From the NCBI RefSeq assembly GCF_013204845.1, contig NZ_JABMKY010000038.1, positions 1-64,000 of the forward strand: a stretch of DNA of 64,000 bases, written 5' to 3'. Below are positions 1 to 8,190 of the stretch, piece after piece. This stretch comes from Paenibacillus qinlingensis. Its GTDB lineage: Bacteria > Bacillota > Bacilli > Paenibacillales > NBRC-103111. A model generated the notes under the pieces. The model was not told the origin of the DNA and ran no database searches. It saw only the letters and a program-made list of their open reading frames with translations. The position numbers were made by a program, and so were the translations under genes. How positions within the stretch are numbered: the stretch's first letter is position 1; every line of letters begins with the position of its first letter.

Positions 1-43
1 GTAGAGCGTCCTCCTGGATGATGGAATTAAAGGGCTTTTGACC

Positions 44-119
44 CGTAGCGTACTTCCATCGTACAGAGGCGCTCCTTTTTTTACAAAGCTGAAATTTATC
101 CATCTACAGGAATCTAACG
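44..119. repeat. Dispersed intergenic repeat, copy A
   Basis: About 75 bases that match 3117-3196 at roughly three quarters of positions. Both copies share the core GCGTAC, seven bases, GTAC, a GAGGCGC block, a T-rich run, CAAAGCT and CTACAGGAAT. GTAC pairs with GTAC and AGCG with CGCT, so both copies can fold into the same hairpin. The two copies bracket the stretch holding the IS110, VanY and intron remnants. The family is not recognised; it may be a non-autonomous mobile element or a conserved RNA. Confidence 0.5.
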
Positions 120-171
120 GATAAGATAGCCTGATTTTTTCTAGAATATAGCGCTACTTGGAGGCTAATTA

Positions 172-285
172 ATGTCTGTTAATGTGTTTAGAACGAATCA
201 AGAGGATAATTCATTTGAGCTAGGTTTTGAAATACCAATTTCTTACGAAGAACGTTTTTTCAATACACAGCAATGGAAGGCTTAG
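172..285 (+). CDS. Small hypothetical protein (37 aa)
   Basis: A 37-residue reading frame preceded by a good ribosome binding site (GGAGG, 8 bases before ATG). The product is acidic and soluble, with no signal peptide or known motif. It sits directly in front of a hydrophobic reading frame beginning near 301, so the two may form a small operon or be pieces of a decayed element. Function unknown. Confidence 0.4.
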   Translation: MSVNVFRTNQEDNSFELGFEIPISYEERFFNTQQWKA

Positions 286-300
286 AGTAGGCGTTTAAAC

Positions 301-641
301 TTGAAATTAGCTAAATTATCTCTTTTAAGTTGCCTCATTGTTTCTTTAATTGTTTTTGCTTTGTCATTATTTCTAAACAGTGGTTTTAGTCAACGAATAT
401 CGGGGCAATGTGTTTAGGGGCATTAATTTTAGCCGATATCTCTAAAGCTGTCTGGGCATTAAGTGACGATTACTTGGGGGCTATGAGAATCATGAAGAAG
501 GGAAATCACTTTAGACATAAATTCGATAAAATCTCTGTTATATCAATGCCTTATAAGGACTTGGCTATCCGTTCGCAGGAACTTCACCGCCAATGGGATG
601 AACGGCGTGGAATAAAATACATAGTTAGTGATATTGTCTAA
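301..641 (+). pseudogene. Frameshifted small membrane protein
   Basis: From TTG 301 a frame encodes a hydrophobic helix (about residues 5-25) and stops at 416-418. A second frame from ATG 408 encodes a further 77 residues: a hydrophobic start followed by a basic, soluble tail ending in YIVSDIV. The overlap, the frame change and the lack of a ribosome binding site at 408 suggest one membrane protein gene broken by a single-base indel around 385-410. Two overlapping small genes are possible. The family is not recognised. Confidence 0.35.
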
Positions 642-740
642 GTATCGTTCAACTAGAAAAATCGTTTGTTCAATAAGAAATCAGGACGAGGCGGCCAGCA
701 TGAACGGGAAGCCTAGTTAAAGTAACAGATAACGATAGTT

Positions 741-780
741 AATGACAAAAGGAGCCGCGAAAGCTGCTCCTTTTGTCATT
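741..780. terminator. Bidirectional intrinsic terminator
   Basis: A perfect 15-bp stem (AATGACAAAAGGAGC and its complement) around a 10-base loop, with A- and T-rich arms. It closes the small genes upstream and isolates the gene starting at 863. Confidence 0.7.
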
Positions 781-862
781 AAGCTATTGGCCAGATAGAA
801 TTGCTAATCAACTGTAAAGAAGGGAAAAAAGATCATATTGCTTTGATATAAGGAGAATATGA

Positions 863-1501
863 ATGATTGAATATCGTGGAATAAAAGTTATGTTTGGAAA
901 TGGATGCATTCGGACAAATGGGTTGTTTAAAATGATTGAAAAAGATTTCATGATAAATATTAAAAAAAGGATACAAGATGAGTATATAGAGCTAATCAGA
1001 TACCTAATTGATTACGTAATAGATGCTAAGCCATCAATTACGCCTGACCAGACCATTGCATACCATTCTTTGCTGGTAAAATGTCATGAACTTTCTGAAG
1101 TTTATTATGAGATATGGGAAGTTCAAAGTACTGGTGAAGGTTTTGTAGAGGGTGCCGACTATGCAATTAAAGTAGTTCAAGAACAAAAACAAGAATGTCA
1201 GAAGTTCGGGGCAACGCCCCTATTTCCGATTTTTAATCAAATGATTGTTATTTCTAAATGTGTGTATGAAGGACTAGCGGTCGAAGCAGTGAGATATCCT
1301 TCACCAGAGCTTATGTCGGGATGGTGGCTTACAACTGACCTTTATGACGATAACGTGCAATCTTTGATGACGGTTCCTTTTCACCATTTAGCATTAATGA
1401 GACCAGAGATAATCAAATATTTCGCTTTACCTTTTGGATATAGATTTTACATCTCAGATAAAGAACAAGATATTTGGTTCAATGAGAATGCATTAAAATA
1501 A
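863..1501 (+). CDS. Putative immunity protein, Imm33 (DUF2185)-like C-terminus
   Basis: A 212-residue soluble protein. The start is fixed by AAGGAG 8-10 bases upstream of ATG. The last 65 residues contain SGWWLTTD, a region rich in V, H and L, RPEIIKYFALP and GYRF. This resembles the Imm33/DUF2185 fold of polymorphic-toxin immunity proteins, which often carry a GWW motif and a final GxxF. The N-terminal 140 residues are mostly helical and not recognised. No toxin gene is next to it; it stands alone among mobile-element remnants, as orphan immunity genes often do. The family call is by motif only. Confidence 0.5.
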   Translation: MIEYRGIKVMFGNGCIRTNGLFKMIEKDFMINIKKRIQDEYIELIRYLIDYVIDAKPSITPDQTIAYHSLLVKCHELSEVYYEIWEVQSTGEGFVEGADYAIKVVQEQKQECQKFGATPLFPIFNQMIVISKCVYEGLAVEAVRYPSPELMSGWWLTTDLYDDNVQSLMTVPFHHLALMRPEIIKYFALPFGYRFYISDKEQDIWFNENALK

Positions 1502-1534
1502 CAATGAAAGATAGCGAGATATATTAGGTCGTGC

Positions 1535-1963
1535 CGTTAAAAAGGTATGCGGGAACAGCGGTAGATCTGGTTAACGGCACTGAAAAGTCGTTTAACGACT
1601 GTTTCTCGGTTAGCCATGAGTACTCGCAGCTCCTCGTACTCGGAGGAGTGGAAGCAGGCAGGGGAGTGCCGTTTTTCACCATGTCGGCAATAACTAAAGC
1701 ATCCTTTTTCGCTTTTAGAGCGTGTGTTGTCGCGGTTTTCTTTATTTTTTTTTAACTAGGTGAGGATTTACAAGTACAGCTTCAATTTCTTTATTTTTAA
1801 GCCACCCGGCAAGGCTGAGCCAGTAATGACCAGTCGGTTCCATACCAACGATAATTTGGGATAATTTGTATGAAGCTAGCAAGTCGCGAATCCAACGATC
1901 GAGTGACTTGAAACCATCTTTGTCATTACTGAACACTAAAGGATCAAAACAAACAAAAACCGC
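1535..1963 (-). pseudogene. IS110-family transposase remnant (N-terminal half)
   Basis: Read on the minus strand, the sequence gives VFSNDKDGFKSLDRWI, then VGMEPTGHYWLSLAGWL and VLVNPHLVKK, which are typical of the DEDD N-terminal domain of IS110 transposases. After a run of A residues (1742-1755) a frameshift leads into KKDALVIADMVKNG, and a further shift into YEELRVLMANRETVVKRLFS, also characteristic of IS110. The first residues and the whole C-terminal half are missing. The open plus-strand frame over 1531-1755 is its antisense shadow. Confidence 0.8.
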
Positions 1964-2003
1964 TGCATCCTAATAAGGAGAATATCGGTTTTTGTTTGTT
2001 TTT
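1945..2003. terminator. Large hairpin with T-rich arm at the IS110 remnant edge
   Basis: Perfect inverted repeat with arms of about 18 bp (CAAAACAAACAAAAACCG and its complement) around a 23-base loop. It overlaps the 5' edge of the IS110 coding remnant, so it may be a terminator next to the insertion or the stem by which the remnant was joined to flanking DNA. Confidence 0.45.
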
Positions 2004-2144
2004 ATCTTTGCTAAGTGGCAGTTCCTACTTTGTTTTAGTTTAAATAGATGTACAAGTTTAATGAAAATTTTATTTTTAACCCCATTTCTTTTTAAATAGT
2101 TTTTCTTAACCTAGAGTCAATGAATGATTAGGAGGAAACTAAGG

Positions 2145-2390
2145 ATGAAGAAGTGGGTTTTTGGGCTTGTTTTACTATTACTGCTTGGCTATGTAGTTGT
2201 TCAATATAAACAGGAGGTCATTAGCGAGAATTTGTTACCGAGTGTAGCTAATCAAGCCCAAGTGGTAACTCCTCAAATGACAGAGCTTAAAGTAACCAAA
2301 GATCAAGTTAATAAAGGAAATTTGTTGTTGGTCAATAAGGATAACCCTGTACCCCCTCAGGTAGGAATGTGGGGACAACGCTTCATTTAG
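2145..2390 (+). pseudogene. Truncated VanY-like D-Ala-D-Ala carboxypeptidase (M15), N-terminal part
   Basis: ATG 2145 follows AGGAGG with proper spacing. The product begins MKKWVFGLVLLLLLGY, an uncleaved signal or membrane anchor. It ends with KGNLLLVNKDNPVPPQ, the segment that in M15B (VanY/YodJ) peptidases directly precedes the catalytic domain. After that the frame diverges and stops at 2390, 13 bases before a group II intron maturase frame begins. No zinc ligands remain, so the product cannot be an active peptidase. The gene was probably cut by insertion or deletion. Confidence 0.65.
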
Positions 2391-2402
2391 GAGGGTGCCA
2401 CA

Positions 2403-2963
2403 ATGCAAGCTTTACGATATTGGGAGTATTAAGGCATGACGGAATCTTTTACGGATTTGCACGAAAGATCAGCAAACAAAGAGAACTTCTCACATCTCTA
2501 TGAGATCGTCACATCTAGAGAAAATATCTTGCTGGCTTACCGTACGATGAAGTCCAATAGAGGATCAAAGACACCTTGAACTGATGGACTAACCATTAAA
2601 GACATCGAACAACGACCCGAATACGAATTAGTAAGTGAAATCCAAAACAAACTACAAAACTATCGCCCCAAGAATGTCAGACGAAAGCTCATCGAAAAAG
2701 ATAACTGTAAGATGAGAGTGCTCGGCATCCCATGCTTCCTCGACCGCATCATTCAACAGTGCTTCAAACAAGTCATTGAGCCAATAGCTGGAGCCCAATT
2801 ATACAACCAAAGCTATGGTTTCAGCCCCCTACGATCGGCACATCATGACATGGCAAGAGTACAGTTCCTCATTAATCAGGCGTCGATGCATTATGTAGTC
2901 GACATCGACATTTTAGGGTTTTTCGACAACGTCAACCATACTCTGAACCAACAGAATGACTAG
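2403..2963 (+). pseudogene. ltrA: Degenerate group II intron reverse transcriptase/maturase
   Basis: Reading in the frame of ATG 2403 (ribosome binding site AGGAGGG) gives MQALRYWEY, a TAA at 2430, then GMTESFTDLHERSANKENFSHLYEIV, a TGA at 2577, and a continuous stretch to 2963. The last part contains RDIIQQC-like DRIIQQCFKQVIEPI, YNQSYGFSP and HYVVDIDILGFFDNVNH, the RT0-RT2 blocks of LtrA-type enzymes. The catalytic YADD block, maturase domain X and HNH domain are absent. Two in-frame stops and a missing C-terminus make it inactive. Intron RNA domain I is also missing upstream. Confidence 0.85.
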
Positions 2964-3333
2964 CAAGAGCAATAAGTGCTCGAGCCTTTATTTCGCTAAG
3001 CTGACGTTTCATTAGGGACTTCCACCCACATACCACATCTTGAGGCTCTAATTTCCTCATTCTTCAGATGTTGAGAAAAGCCTTAATGTGGCCAATGAGC
3101 CTTTTTTAGGGGTATGGAGCGTTGCGTACTCACATCGTACCGAGGCGCTTGTTTTGTTGCAAAGCTCAAAATTAACGCTCTACAGGAATGCTATCGCACC
3201 ATAAACTGTGCAAAAAGTATTTGCTATTAATTAACTAATTACCTTCTAATAAAATTATTCTGCTCTTTAGTCTGCAAAATCGGGTTCGCAAACTGCGCAG
3301 AAACCGATCGGTTAATTCACAATACTAATTTCA
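2964..3333. other. Intergenic stretch after the intron remnant
   Basis: No gene is seen. The stretch holds dispersed repeat copy B (3117-3196), possible intron-derived sequence, and a 12-bp perfect palindrome AACCGATCGGTT near 3302-3313, just beyond the 3' end of the Lrp-type gene. Composition becomes AT-rich from 3200. Confidence 0.5.
3117..3196. repeat. Dispersed intergenic repeat, copy B
   Basis: Partner of the repeat at 44-119, with the same order of blocks: GCGTAC, seven bases, GTAC, GAGGCGC, T-rich run, CAAAGCT and CTACAGGAAT. The hairpin-forming bases are kept while the loop and linkers differ. Confidence 0.5.
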
Positions 3334-3744
3334 CTAATTATTAATAACAATTGATAATTTATAGTTTGCATGCTCGTTTAGATCTACTAAGAATTGATCT
3401 AATAATTCATTAGATGGAAATCTACACTCAAGAAGATAACAACCATCACCACTAATTTTATTGTTATTTATTAAGTATTGATCTTGTGTTCTTATAAATG
3501 AGAGATAAGGCTGGTGAGATGGGCTATTTGTATAAATCGTAATAAAAGCGTGAATAAAACACCCTAATTTAGCTTGATTAACTTTTATGGTATAACCCTC
3601 AAGTACTCCGTTATCCTCCAGTTTTGCAACTCTAGATGCAGCTGCTTGTCCGGTCAAATGAACTTTCTCTCCTAATTCTTTCTTCGTAATACGACTATTT
3701 TTAGATAATTCAGCTAATATTCGCATATCGGTTTGATCCAACAT
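3334..3744 (-). CDS. Lrp/AsnC-family transcriptional regulator
   Basis: A 136-residue protein. The start at 3744 (MLDQTDMRIL) is preferred over an upstream in-frame start because AGGGTG lies 8 bases before it and family members begin with this D-x-x-D-x-x-IL pattern. Residues 1-60 form the winged HTH (ITKKELGEKVHLTGQAAASRVAKLEDNGVL). The rest is an AsnC ligand-binding (RAM) domain with the GDGCYLLE segment. It is divergent from the metallo-hydrolase gene at 4001, its most likely target. Confidence 0.85.
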   Translation of the reverse strand: MLDQTDMRILAELSKNSRITKKELGEKVHLTGQAAASRVAKLEDNGVLEGYTIKVNQAKLGCFIHAFITIYTNSPSHQPYLSFIRTQDQYLINNNKISGDGCYLLECRFPSNELLDQFLVDLNEHANYKLSIVINN

Positions 3745-3902
3745 GTAATCACACCCTGTCTGTGGAATGATAAATACATATATATAAGCATAATTTTTCA
3801 ATATTCCTTCTCTTGGTTAAATGTTATTTACGTTGAAATCAATATTTTATCCAATCCGAAGGTATTTAGTCCCATGTTAAGCCCTTTCACAAATCAATTT
3901 CA

Positions 3903-3936
3903 AAAATCAAGTCAAACCTGCAAATGACTTGATTTT
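3903..3936. promoter_or_regulatory. Inverted repeat in the regulator-hydrolase intergenic region
   Basis: Arms of 12 bp (AAAATCAAGTCA and its complement) around a 10-base loop, 65 bases upstream of the hydrolase start. It could be an intrinsic terminator or attenuator reading rightward (followed by TTTTATCT), or an operator. Confidence 0.45.
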
Positions 3937-4000
3937 ATCTATGTAACAGCTAGTCCTTATCATATAAAATTAAAACATAAAAGAAAAGGAGATGAAGTTA

Positions 4001-4759
4001 ATGAAAGTATCACAAATTAGAAATGCTACTTTAATTATAGAATATGCTGGTAAGAAATTTTTGGTTGACCCGTTTTTGGGTAAGAAGGGGGCTTACATAC
4101 CATTTCCAAACTCGTTAAGACAAGATCAATTTAATCCATTAGTAAGTTTGCCGATCTCCATCGAGAATATTATAAATGTCGACGCAGTCATTGTAACCCA
4201 TCTACATTTAGATCACTTTGATGATGCTGCCAAAGAAGTTTTGTCTAAAGACATCAAAATGTTTGTACAAAACGAAGAGGATGCCGCGGAAACTAGAAAC
4301 GCTGGTTTCCAAAATGTTGAGGTTCTACAAGAAGATACGAGTTTCGAGGGGATCCAATTAATTAAAACAAAAGGGCAACACGGAAGAGGAGAAATAATAA
4401 AACTTGCTGGTTTAGTGTGTGGCATTGTTTTCAAACACTACAATGAAAAAACGTTATATGTAGCTGGAGATACGGTCTGGTATGACGCAGTCCAAGAAGT
4501 AATAGAAATACACAAACCTGAGGTCATCGCTGTAAATGGTGGAGATAACCAATTTCTTCAAGGCGGATCTCTTATTATGGGAAAAGACGATATTTATGAA
4601 GTGTATAAGTCTGCCCCTAGTGCAACAATCATTGTGAGCCATATGGAGGCAGTGAATCACTGGACATTATCTCGAAAAGAATTAAAAAGTTATATTCAAG
4701 AAAAGGGTATATTGTCCAATGTATTCGTGCCAGATGACGGCGAATCCTACACTTTCTAA
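4001..4759 (+). CDS. Metallo-beta-lactamase-fold hydrolase (UlaG/L-ascorbate lactonase-like)
   Basis: A 252-residue soluble protein. ATG 4001 is preferred over 3992 because AAGGAG is 9-10 bases upstream of it. HLHLDH at residues 67-72 is the HxHxDH zinc site. Further ligand regions are seen in KTKGQHG, YVAGDTVWYD and IIVSHMEAVNHW. The short N-terminal beta strands and the LVDPFLG segment are typical of the UlaG/UPF0173 branch of the MBL superfamily. The substrate is unknown. It is followed at 4784 by the stub of a SnoaL-like gene, probably once co-transcribed. Confidence 0.85.
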   Translation: MKVSQIRNATLIIEYAGKKFLVDPFLGKKGAYIPFPNSLRQDQFNPLVSLPISIENIINVDAVIVTHLHLDHFDDAAKEVLSKDIKMFVQNEEDAAETRNAGFQNVEVLQEDTSFEGIQLIKTKGQHGRGEIIKLAGLVCGIVFKHYNEKTLYVAGDTVWYDAVQEVIEIHKPEVIAVNGGDNQFLQGGSLIMGKDDIYEVYKSAPSATIIVSHMEAVNHWTLSRKELKSYIQEKGILSNVFVPDDGESYTF

Positions 4760-4783
4760 AGAAAAGGAGGAGGGAAAATAATC

Positions 4784-4846
4784 ATGTCAATTTAAGCTTA
4801 TAAAGAATTGGTTCGTCGTTTCTATGAAACAATTAGAACAAGAGAA
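4784..4846 (+). pseudogene. Stub of a SnoaL-like (ester cyclase/NTF2 fold) gene
   Basis: After AGGAGG at 4766 and ATG 4784 the frame reads MSI, a stop, then AYKELVRRFYETIRTREL, the first helix of SnoaL-like NTF2-fold proteins. Homology stops at about 4846, where the minus-strand IS110 remnant begins. The gene therefore lost all but its first 20 codons and carries a nonsense codon. Confidence 0.5.
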
Positions 4847-5055
4847 TTATGAGGACCGTAGCTAAATATAGATATTTTCGCAAATGCTACATCGCCTCTT
4901 TTAAAGAGAATAATCTGGCCCTTACGTTTCCTGACGTGCTTTCAGCTAAATTTAGGCCAGCTTACGCAATAATTGACGCCCATGTGCGTATGGTCTTAGG
5001 TCACCAGCTCCTGAAAGAATTACCGCAGTACAGATTAAGCCTAGTCCTTTGATAG
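4844..5055 (-). pseudogene. IS110-family transposase remnant (C-terminal part)
   Basis: On the minus strand the sequence reads KGLGLICTAVILSGAGDLRPY and then GRQLLRKLA, followed after a frameshift by GLNLAESTSGN and, after a stop, by HLRKYLYLATVLII. This is the helix-hairpin-helix and C-terminal block of IS110 transposases (Transposase_20). It cannot be the other half of the remnant at 1535-1963: both lie on the minus strand but their order is reversed. A second element is therefore implied. Confidence 0.7.
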
Positions 5056-5265
5056 AGTAAAGCTGATCGGCAATTGGAAGGCTATTATCCTCAATTCTCC
5101 TTGTTTCGTTTAGTTATAATCGGATTCACCATAACTTTGATACCCTTGTCAATATATTGAGCATCGTTCGCCGATAGAGCATAACACGAAACATTGGATC
5201 TTGAAAAAATAGAGTCAAAAGAGCCTGTTACTATTAGGTGATGAGGTTACCCATGTAACCTTGTT

Positions 5266-5590
5266 TTACACTGGCGGCATAAGATTCTTTCGGCTCTGAA
5301 GCAAATCCCAACCGAAGAGTTCCAAGGAATTGTCGAAATGGACGAGACCAATTTCTTGTACTCTAAGAAAGGCAAAAAAAACATCTCTGAACGGAAGTCC
5401 CGTAAACGCGGCGGCAAAGCTAAATTTCGAGACATCAGCAAGGACCAAATATGCGTACTGGTCGCTCGCGACCGTCAGAAGATGACTTTACCACATTAAG
5501 AACGTGAACAGTTACCACAGCCGATTGAAACGCTGGATTAACCGTTTTATCGGAGTTGCAACGAAGTATTTACAACATTATTTAGCTTAG
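5266..5590 (+). pseudogene. IS1595-family (ISXO2-like) transposase remnant
   Basis: The frame from 5266 reads LHWRHKILSALKQI, then EFQGIVEMDETNFLYSKKGKK, SRKRGGKAKFRD and ISKDQICVLVARDR: the first catalytic Asp block of the DDE domain. It ends at a TAA at 5498-5500. A shifted frame then gives [32 protein letters not shown], the conserved C-terminus. The segment between the first and last catalytic residues is deleted, so the element is dead. Minus-strand frames over this stretch are shadows. Confidence 0.85.
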
Positions 5591-5731
5591 TTCCTACTAA
5601 GGAATATGAGAACACTCAACGTCGAATAAGAAAAATATGTTGGTTGCCTCGTGCCTATTTGCTGTAAATGAGATAAACAATAAACTTCGACGGACGGCTT
5701 CTTAATGCTGCACTGACGGGCAGTAAATATT

Positions 5732-6172
5732 TTGAGGAATATATTAAAAATTAATATTTTATTATTATTTGTTGTAGCATTTTTATCAGGTTGTAACGGA
5801 AATGGAATAGAACTTAAAGATGGAGATAGAAACATTACTGAAGAAATGGATGAGATGATTTCTAATTACATCATTCAAAATTACTCATCTTCATCTCGTG
5901 CCACAGGAAAGCAATTTGAGGTCCAAAAAGTATATGGTACGAGTGAGACAAATAGGGTCCTCAGTGTCTACATGTGGTCTTATTACGGTGGATTTAATAA
6001 ATCAACTGGTACGGCAACCTATGCAGGACGTTCTTTGCCTGCTGTAATTCAGTTGAAGAAAGATTTAGCACATTACTCTATTATCAAATATATAGAACCA
6101 CAAGACGGCAGTTTGTATCAATCTTCTTAAAAAAAGATGTTTCCCGAAAAATACTTGAAATTAGCTCGGTGA
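5732..6172 (+). pseudogene. Lipoprotein gene interrupted by an in-frame stop
   Basis: From TTG 5732 the product begins with a basic residue, a hydrophobic core and the lipobox LSGC, so a secreted lipoprotein is expected. It reads through to SLYQSS and a TAA at 6128-6130. The same frame then continues KKMFPEKYLKLAR before a TGA at 6170-6172. Because this continuation matches the style of the protein and stays in frame, the TAA looks like a nonsense change of a Leu codon. There is no clear ribosome binding site, another sign of decay. The family is not named. Confidence 0.55.
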
Positions 6173-6305
6173 GTGGCGTACTGAACATTTATGTTTGTGC
6201 TGGTGTAGTCTAGTTAAATTTCTTTATCAAGCACATGCTAACACATACCACCCTCTCGATGTAGATATTAAATTGAATTGTAGCTTAGCTGTGGAATAGG
6301 TAAAT

Positions 6306-6319
6306 AGGACATATGTCCT
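6306..6319. promoter_or_regulatory. Palindromic operator candidate upstream of the YdcZ genes
   Basis: AGGACATATGTCCT is a perfect 14-bp palindrome 64 bases before the first transporter gene. It may be the site of the Crp/Fnr-type regulator encoded at 6845, though it does not match the TGTGA-TCACA consensus. Confidence 0.35.
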
Positions 6320-6382
6320 TTACCGAACCTTGACTTATCGTTAAATTGAAAAAGCGTGAAGATGAAGGGAGGAATATAGGAG

Positions 6383-6805
6383 ATGAAAGGGGCCATATAT
6401 GCTTGTTTGGGCGGCGCTTTCCTGACTTTACAAGGTGCGGCTAATGCGACCATCGGCGAAAAAATCGGAACATGGCAGGCAGCTGCTCTTACTCAGGGTA
6501 CTGGATTTGTAGCAGCATTAATACTCGTTTGGTTGGTCGGGGATAAGTCATGGAGGAATCTTAAACAAGTGAAGCCAGCATACCTGTTCGGTGGAGCTTT
6601 TGCAGCTTTTATCCTGTTTAGTAACATAACGGCGTTTCACCGAAATGGTGCAGCATTAACTGTATCGGCAGTTCTGATTTCTCAAATCACAGTAACCTTA
6701 GTATTGGAGAAAATCGGTTGGTTCGGCTCAGTCCCACTTCGCTTGAGATCATCACAATGGGTCGGTATCGGGTTAATGGTTATTGGGATCTTATGTTTAA
6801 AATAA
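6383..6805 (+). CDS. YdcZ-type (DUF606) DMT-superfamily transporter, half-size
   Basis: A 140-residue integral membrane protein with about five hydrophobic helices. The first helix carries GAFLTLQGAANATIG, typical of the YdcZ (DUF606) small drug/metabolite transporters. The start follows GGGAGG. A second paralogue lies at 7553, so a heterodimeric exporter is likely. The two bracket a Crp/Fnr regulator and the three genes form an operon. The substrate is unknown. Confidence 0.8.
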   Translation: MKGAIYACLGGAFLTLQGAANATIGEKIGTWQAAALTQGTGFVAALILVWLVGDKSWRNLKQVKPAYLFGGAFAAFILFSNITAFHRNGAALTVSAVLISQITVTLVLEKIGWFGSVPLRLRSSQWVGIGLMVIGILCLK

Positions 6806-6844
6806 TAATGTATAGAATACCTGATAAAGGAGGAGGCGATTGCT

Positions 6845-7556
6845 ATGAAAGAGATCGTGGACACGAATCGAATCAATCAATATCTCAGTCAATTTGGCTT
6901 GGAAAATGCTTTGCCTGAGGGATTACGACAACATCTAACCCTATTTCGTTTTGAATCGGAAGAAGCACTTTGCCTCCAAGGCGAAGAACCCCCAGTATAT
7001 ACATTTTCTTGTGCAAGGAAAGGTAAAAGTGTATACAACCTCAACGGATGGAAAAACATTACTAATTAATTTTACTATCCCGTTGGGGGTAATTGGGGAA
7101 ATAGAATGTTTGAGAGGGAAGGAAAATCTCAATACAGTAACAACTGTGTCCTCTGTAGAGACGATCAGCGTTCATAAACGTTGGTTAAGCCAATATGAAG
7201 ATGATGTATCGTTTCTACGATTTTTGCTTGACATGGTGACCCACAAATTCTACCTAAAATCGATATCGCTTAGTTATAATCTTCTATATCCAGTAGAAGT
7301 CAGGCTCGCCAGTTATCTACTGTCTATTTCAACGGAGGACGTGAAGGGGGCATATTCAGGCGTAAGCATGGCGAATTTGAAAGATACAGCGAACCTAATC
7401 GGGACGAGTTACCGACAATTGAACCGGGTTCTTCAGGAATTCAGTCAATCAGGAATGGTTGAGCGGAGCAAAGGAACACTTATCGTGAAAAATCGAAAGG
7501 GGCTAACCGATGTAGCTGGCCAAAATATTTACGAGAATGGGGATAGGAAGTCATGA
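6845..7556 (+). pseudogene. Crp/Fnr-family regulator (YeiL-like) with a frameshift
   Basis: AAAGGAGG precedes ATG 6845. The N-terminal frame runs through LCLQGEEPP and then goes off frame at the C5 run 6989-6993. The other frame picks up exactly there with YIHFLVQGKVKVY, the cyclic-nucleotide-binding beta roll, and continues to 7556. The C-terminal HTH_Crp domain lies around 7365-7480 (ANLIGTSYRQLNRVLQEFSQSG). Removing or adding one C would restore a protein of about 236 residues. It could be a true frameshift, a reversible slip or a sequencing error. Its end overlaps the next gene by 4 bases (ATGA), which indicates translational coupling. Confidence 0.8.
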
Positions 7557-8020
7557 TATGGGGCATTTTGATGGCTTTGGCGGCAGGCTCCTTAATAAGT
7601 GTTCAAACGATGTTCAACAATAAAGTTAATGAAGCTGCGGGATCTCATTCTACGACGGCTCTTGTGCTCGGTATGGGATTCTTTGCTTCTACTAGTATGG
7701 GATTAATGATTGACGGAGTCGCGCTTTTTTCGTTAAAACCTATGCAACCATGGTTTTGGTTTAGTGGTTTACTGGGGATTGGCGTCGTAACTTGGATAGT
7801 AAAAGGAGTGAAACTGTTGGGACCAAGCTACGCGATTTCGATCGTCATGGCATCTCAGCTATTATGTGCATTATGGTGGGATTCCGCAGGCTGGTTCGGA
7901 CTGGATAGGGTCCCTTTTACGATTCAAAAAACAATAGGGGTTACTTTATTAATCTGTGGCTTGATTTTATTCAGAGCAAAGCCCAGAACTCTTATTTCAA
8001 AACAGAGGGAGAGTAATTAG
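7553..8020 (+). CDS. YdcZ-type (DUF606) DMT-superfamily transporter, second subunit
   Basis: A 155-residue membrane protein with about five helices, carrying ISVQTMFNNKVNEAAG in the first helix as in other YdcZ proteins. It starts inside the stop region of the Crp/Fnr gene (4-base overlap). With the gene at 6383 it makes a two-subunit exporter. If the regulator frameshift is real, ribosomes would reach this start less efficiently. Confidence 0.8.
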   Translation: MIWGILMALAAGSLISVQTMFNNKVNEAAGSHSTTALVLGMGFFASTSMGLMIDGVALFSLKPMQPWFWFSGLLGIGVVTWIVKGVKLLGPSYAISIVMASQLLCALWWDSAGWFGLDRVPFTIQKTIGVTLLICGLILFRAKPRTLISKQRESN

Positions 8021-8172
8021 AAGCAATTATTATAAGCCCTAGAATTTGAAGGCTCAACTAACGGTGTAACGTTTGTTGAATACACAACAACGAAAGGCTG
8101 CCGATCGTGATATAAATTCAATACACGTGCTTGACCTTTGCGTTATTTCGAATTGACACCACCTTCGATATA

Positions 8173-8190
8173 TGTATAAAATACGGATTT
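8173..8190. repeat. 18-bp direct repeat, copy 1
   Basis: TGTATAAAATACGGATTT occurs here and again, exactly, at 8830-8847, in the same orientation. The two bracket the decayed coding stretch. Confidence 0.6.

Noticed and set aside
1531-1583. Inverted pair GTGCCGTTAA/TTAACGGCAC, looking like an insertion sequence end or recombination site
   Set aside because: It falls inside the IS110 coding remnant and IS110 elements have no terminal inverted repeats, so it is probably coincidental.
1531-1755. Open plus-strand frame of 74 codons
   Set aside because: It is the antisense shadow of the IS110 remnant, whose minus-strand reading gives clear family motifs.
3302-3313. 12-bp palindrome AACCGATCGGTT as an operator
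   Set aside because: It lies downstream of the Lrp-type gene and not before a start codon, so no regulatory role is supported.
4849-5052. Open plus-strand frame of 67 codons
   Set aside because: The minus strand reads as the C-terminal block of an IS110 transposase, so this frame is antisense to it.
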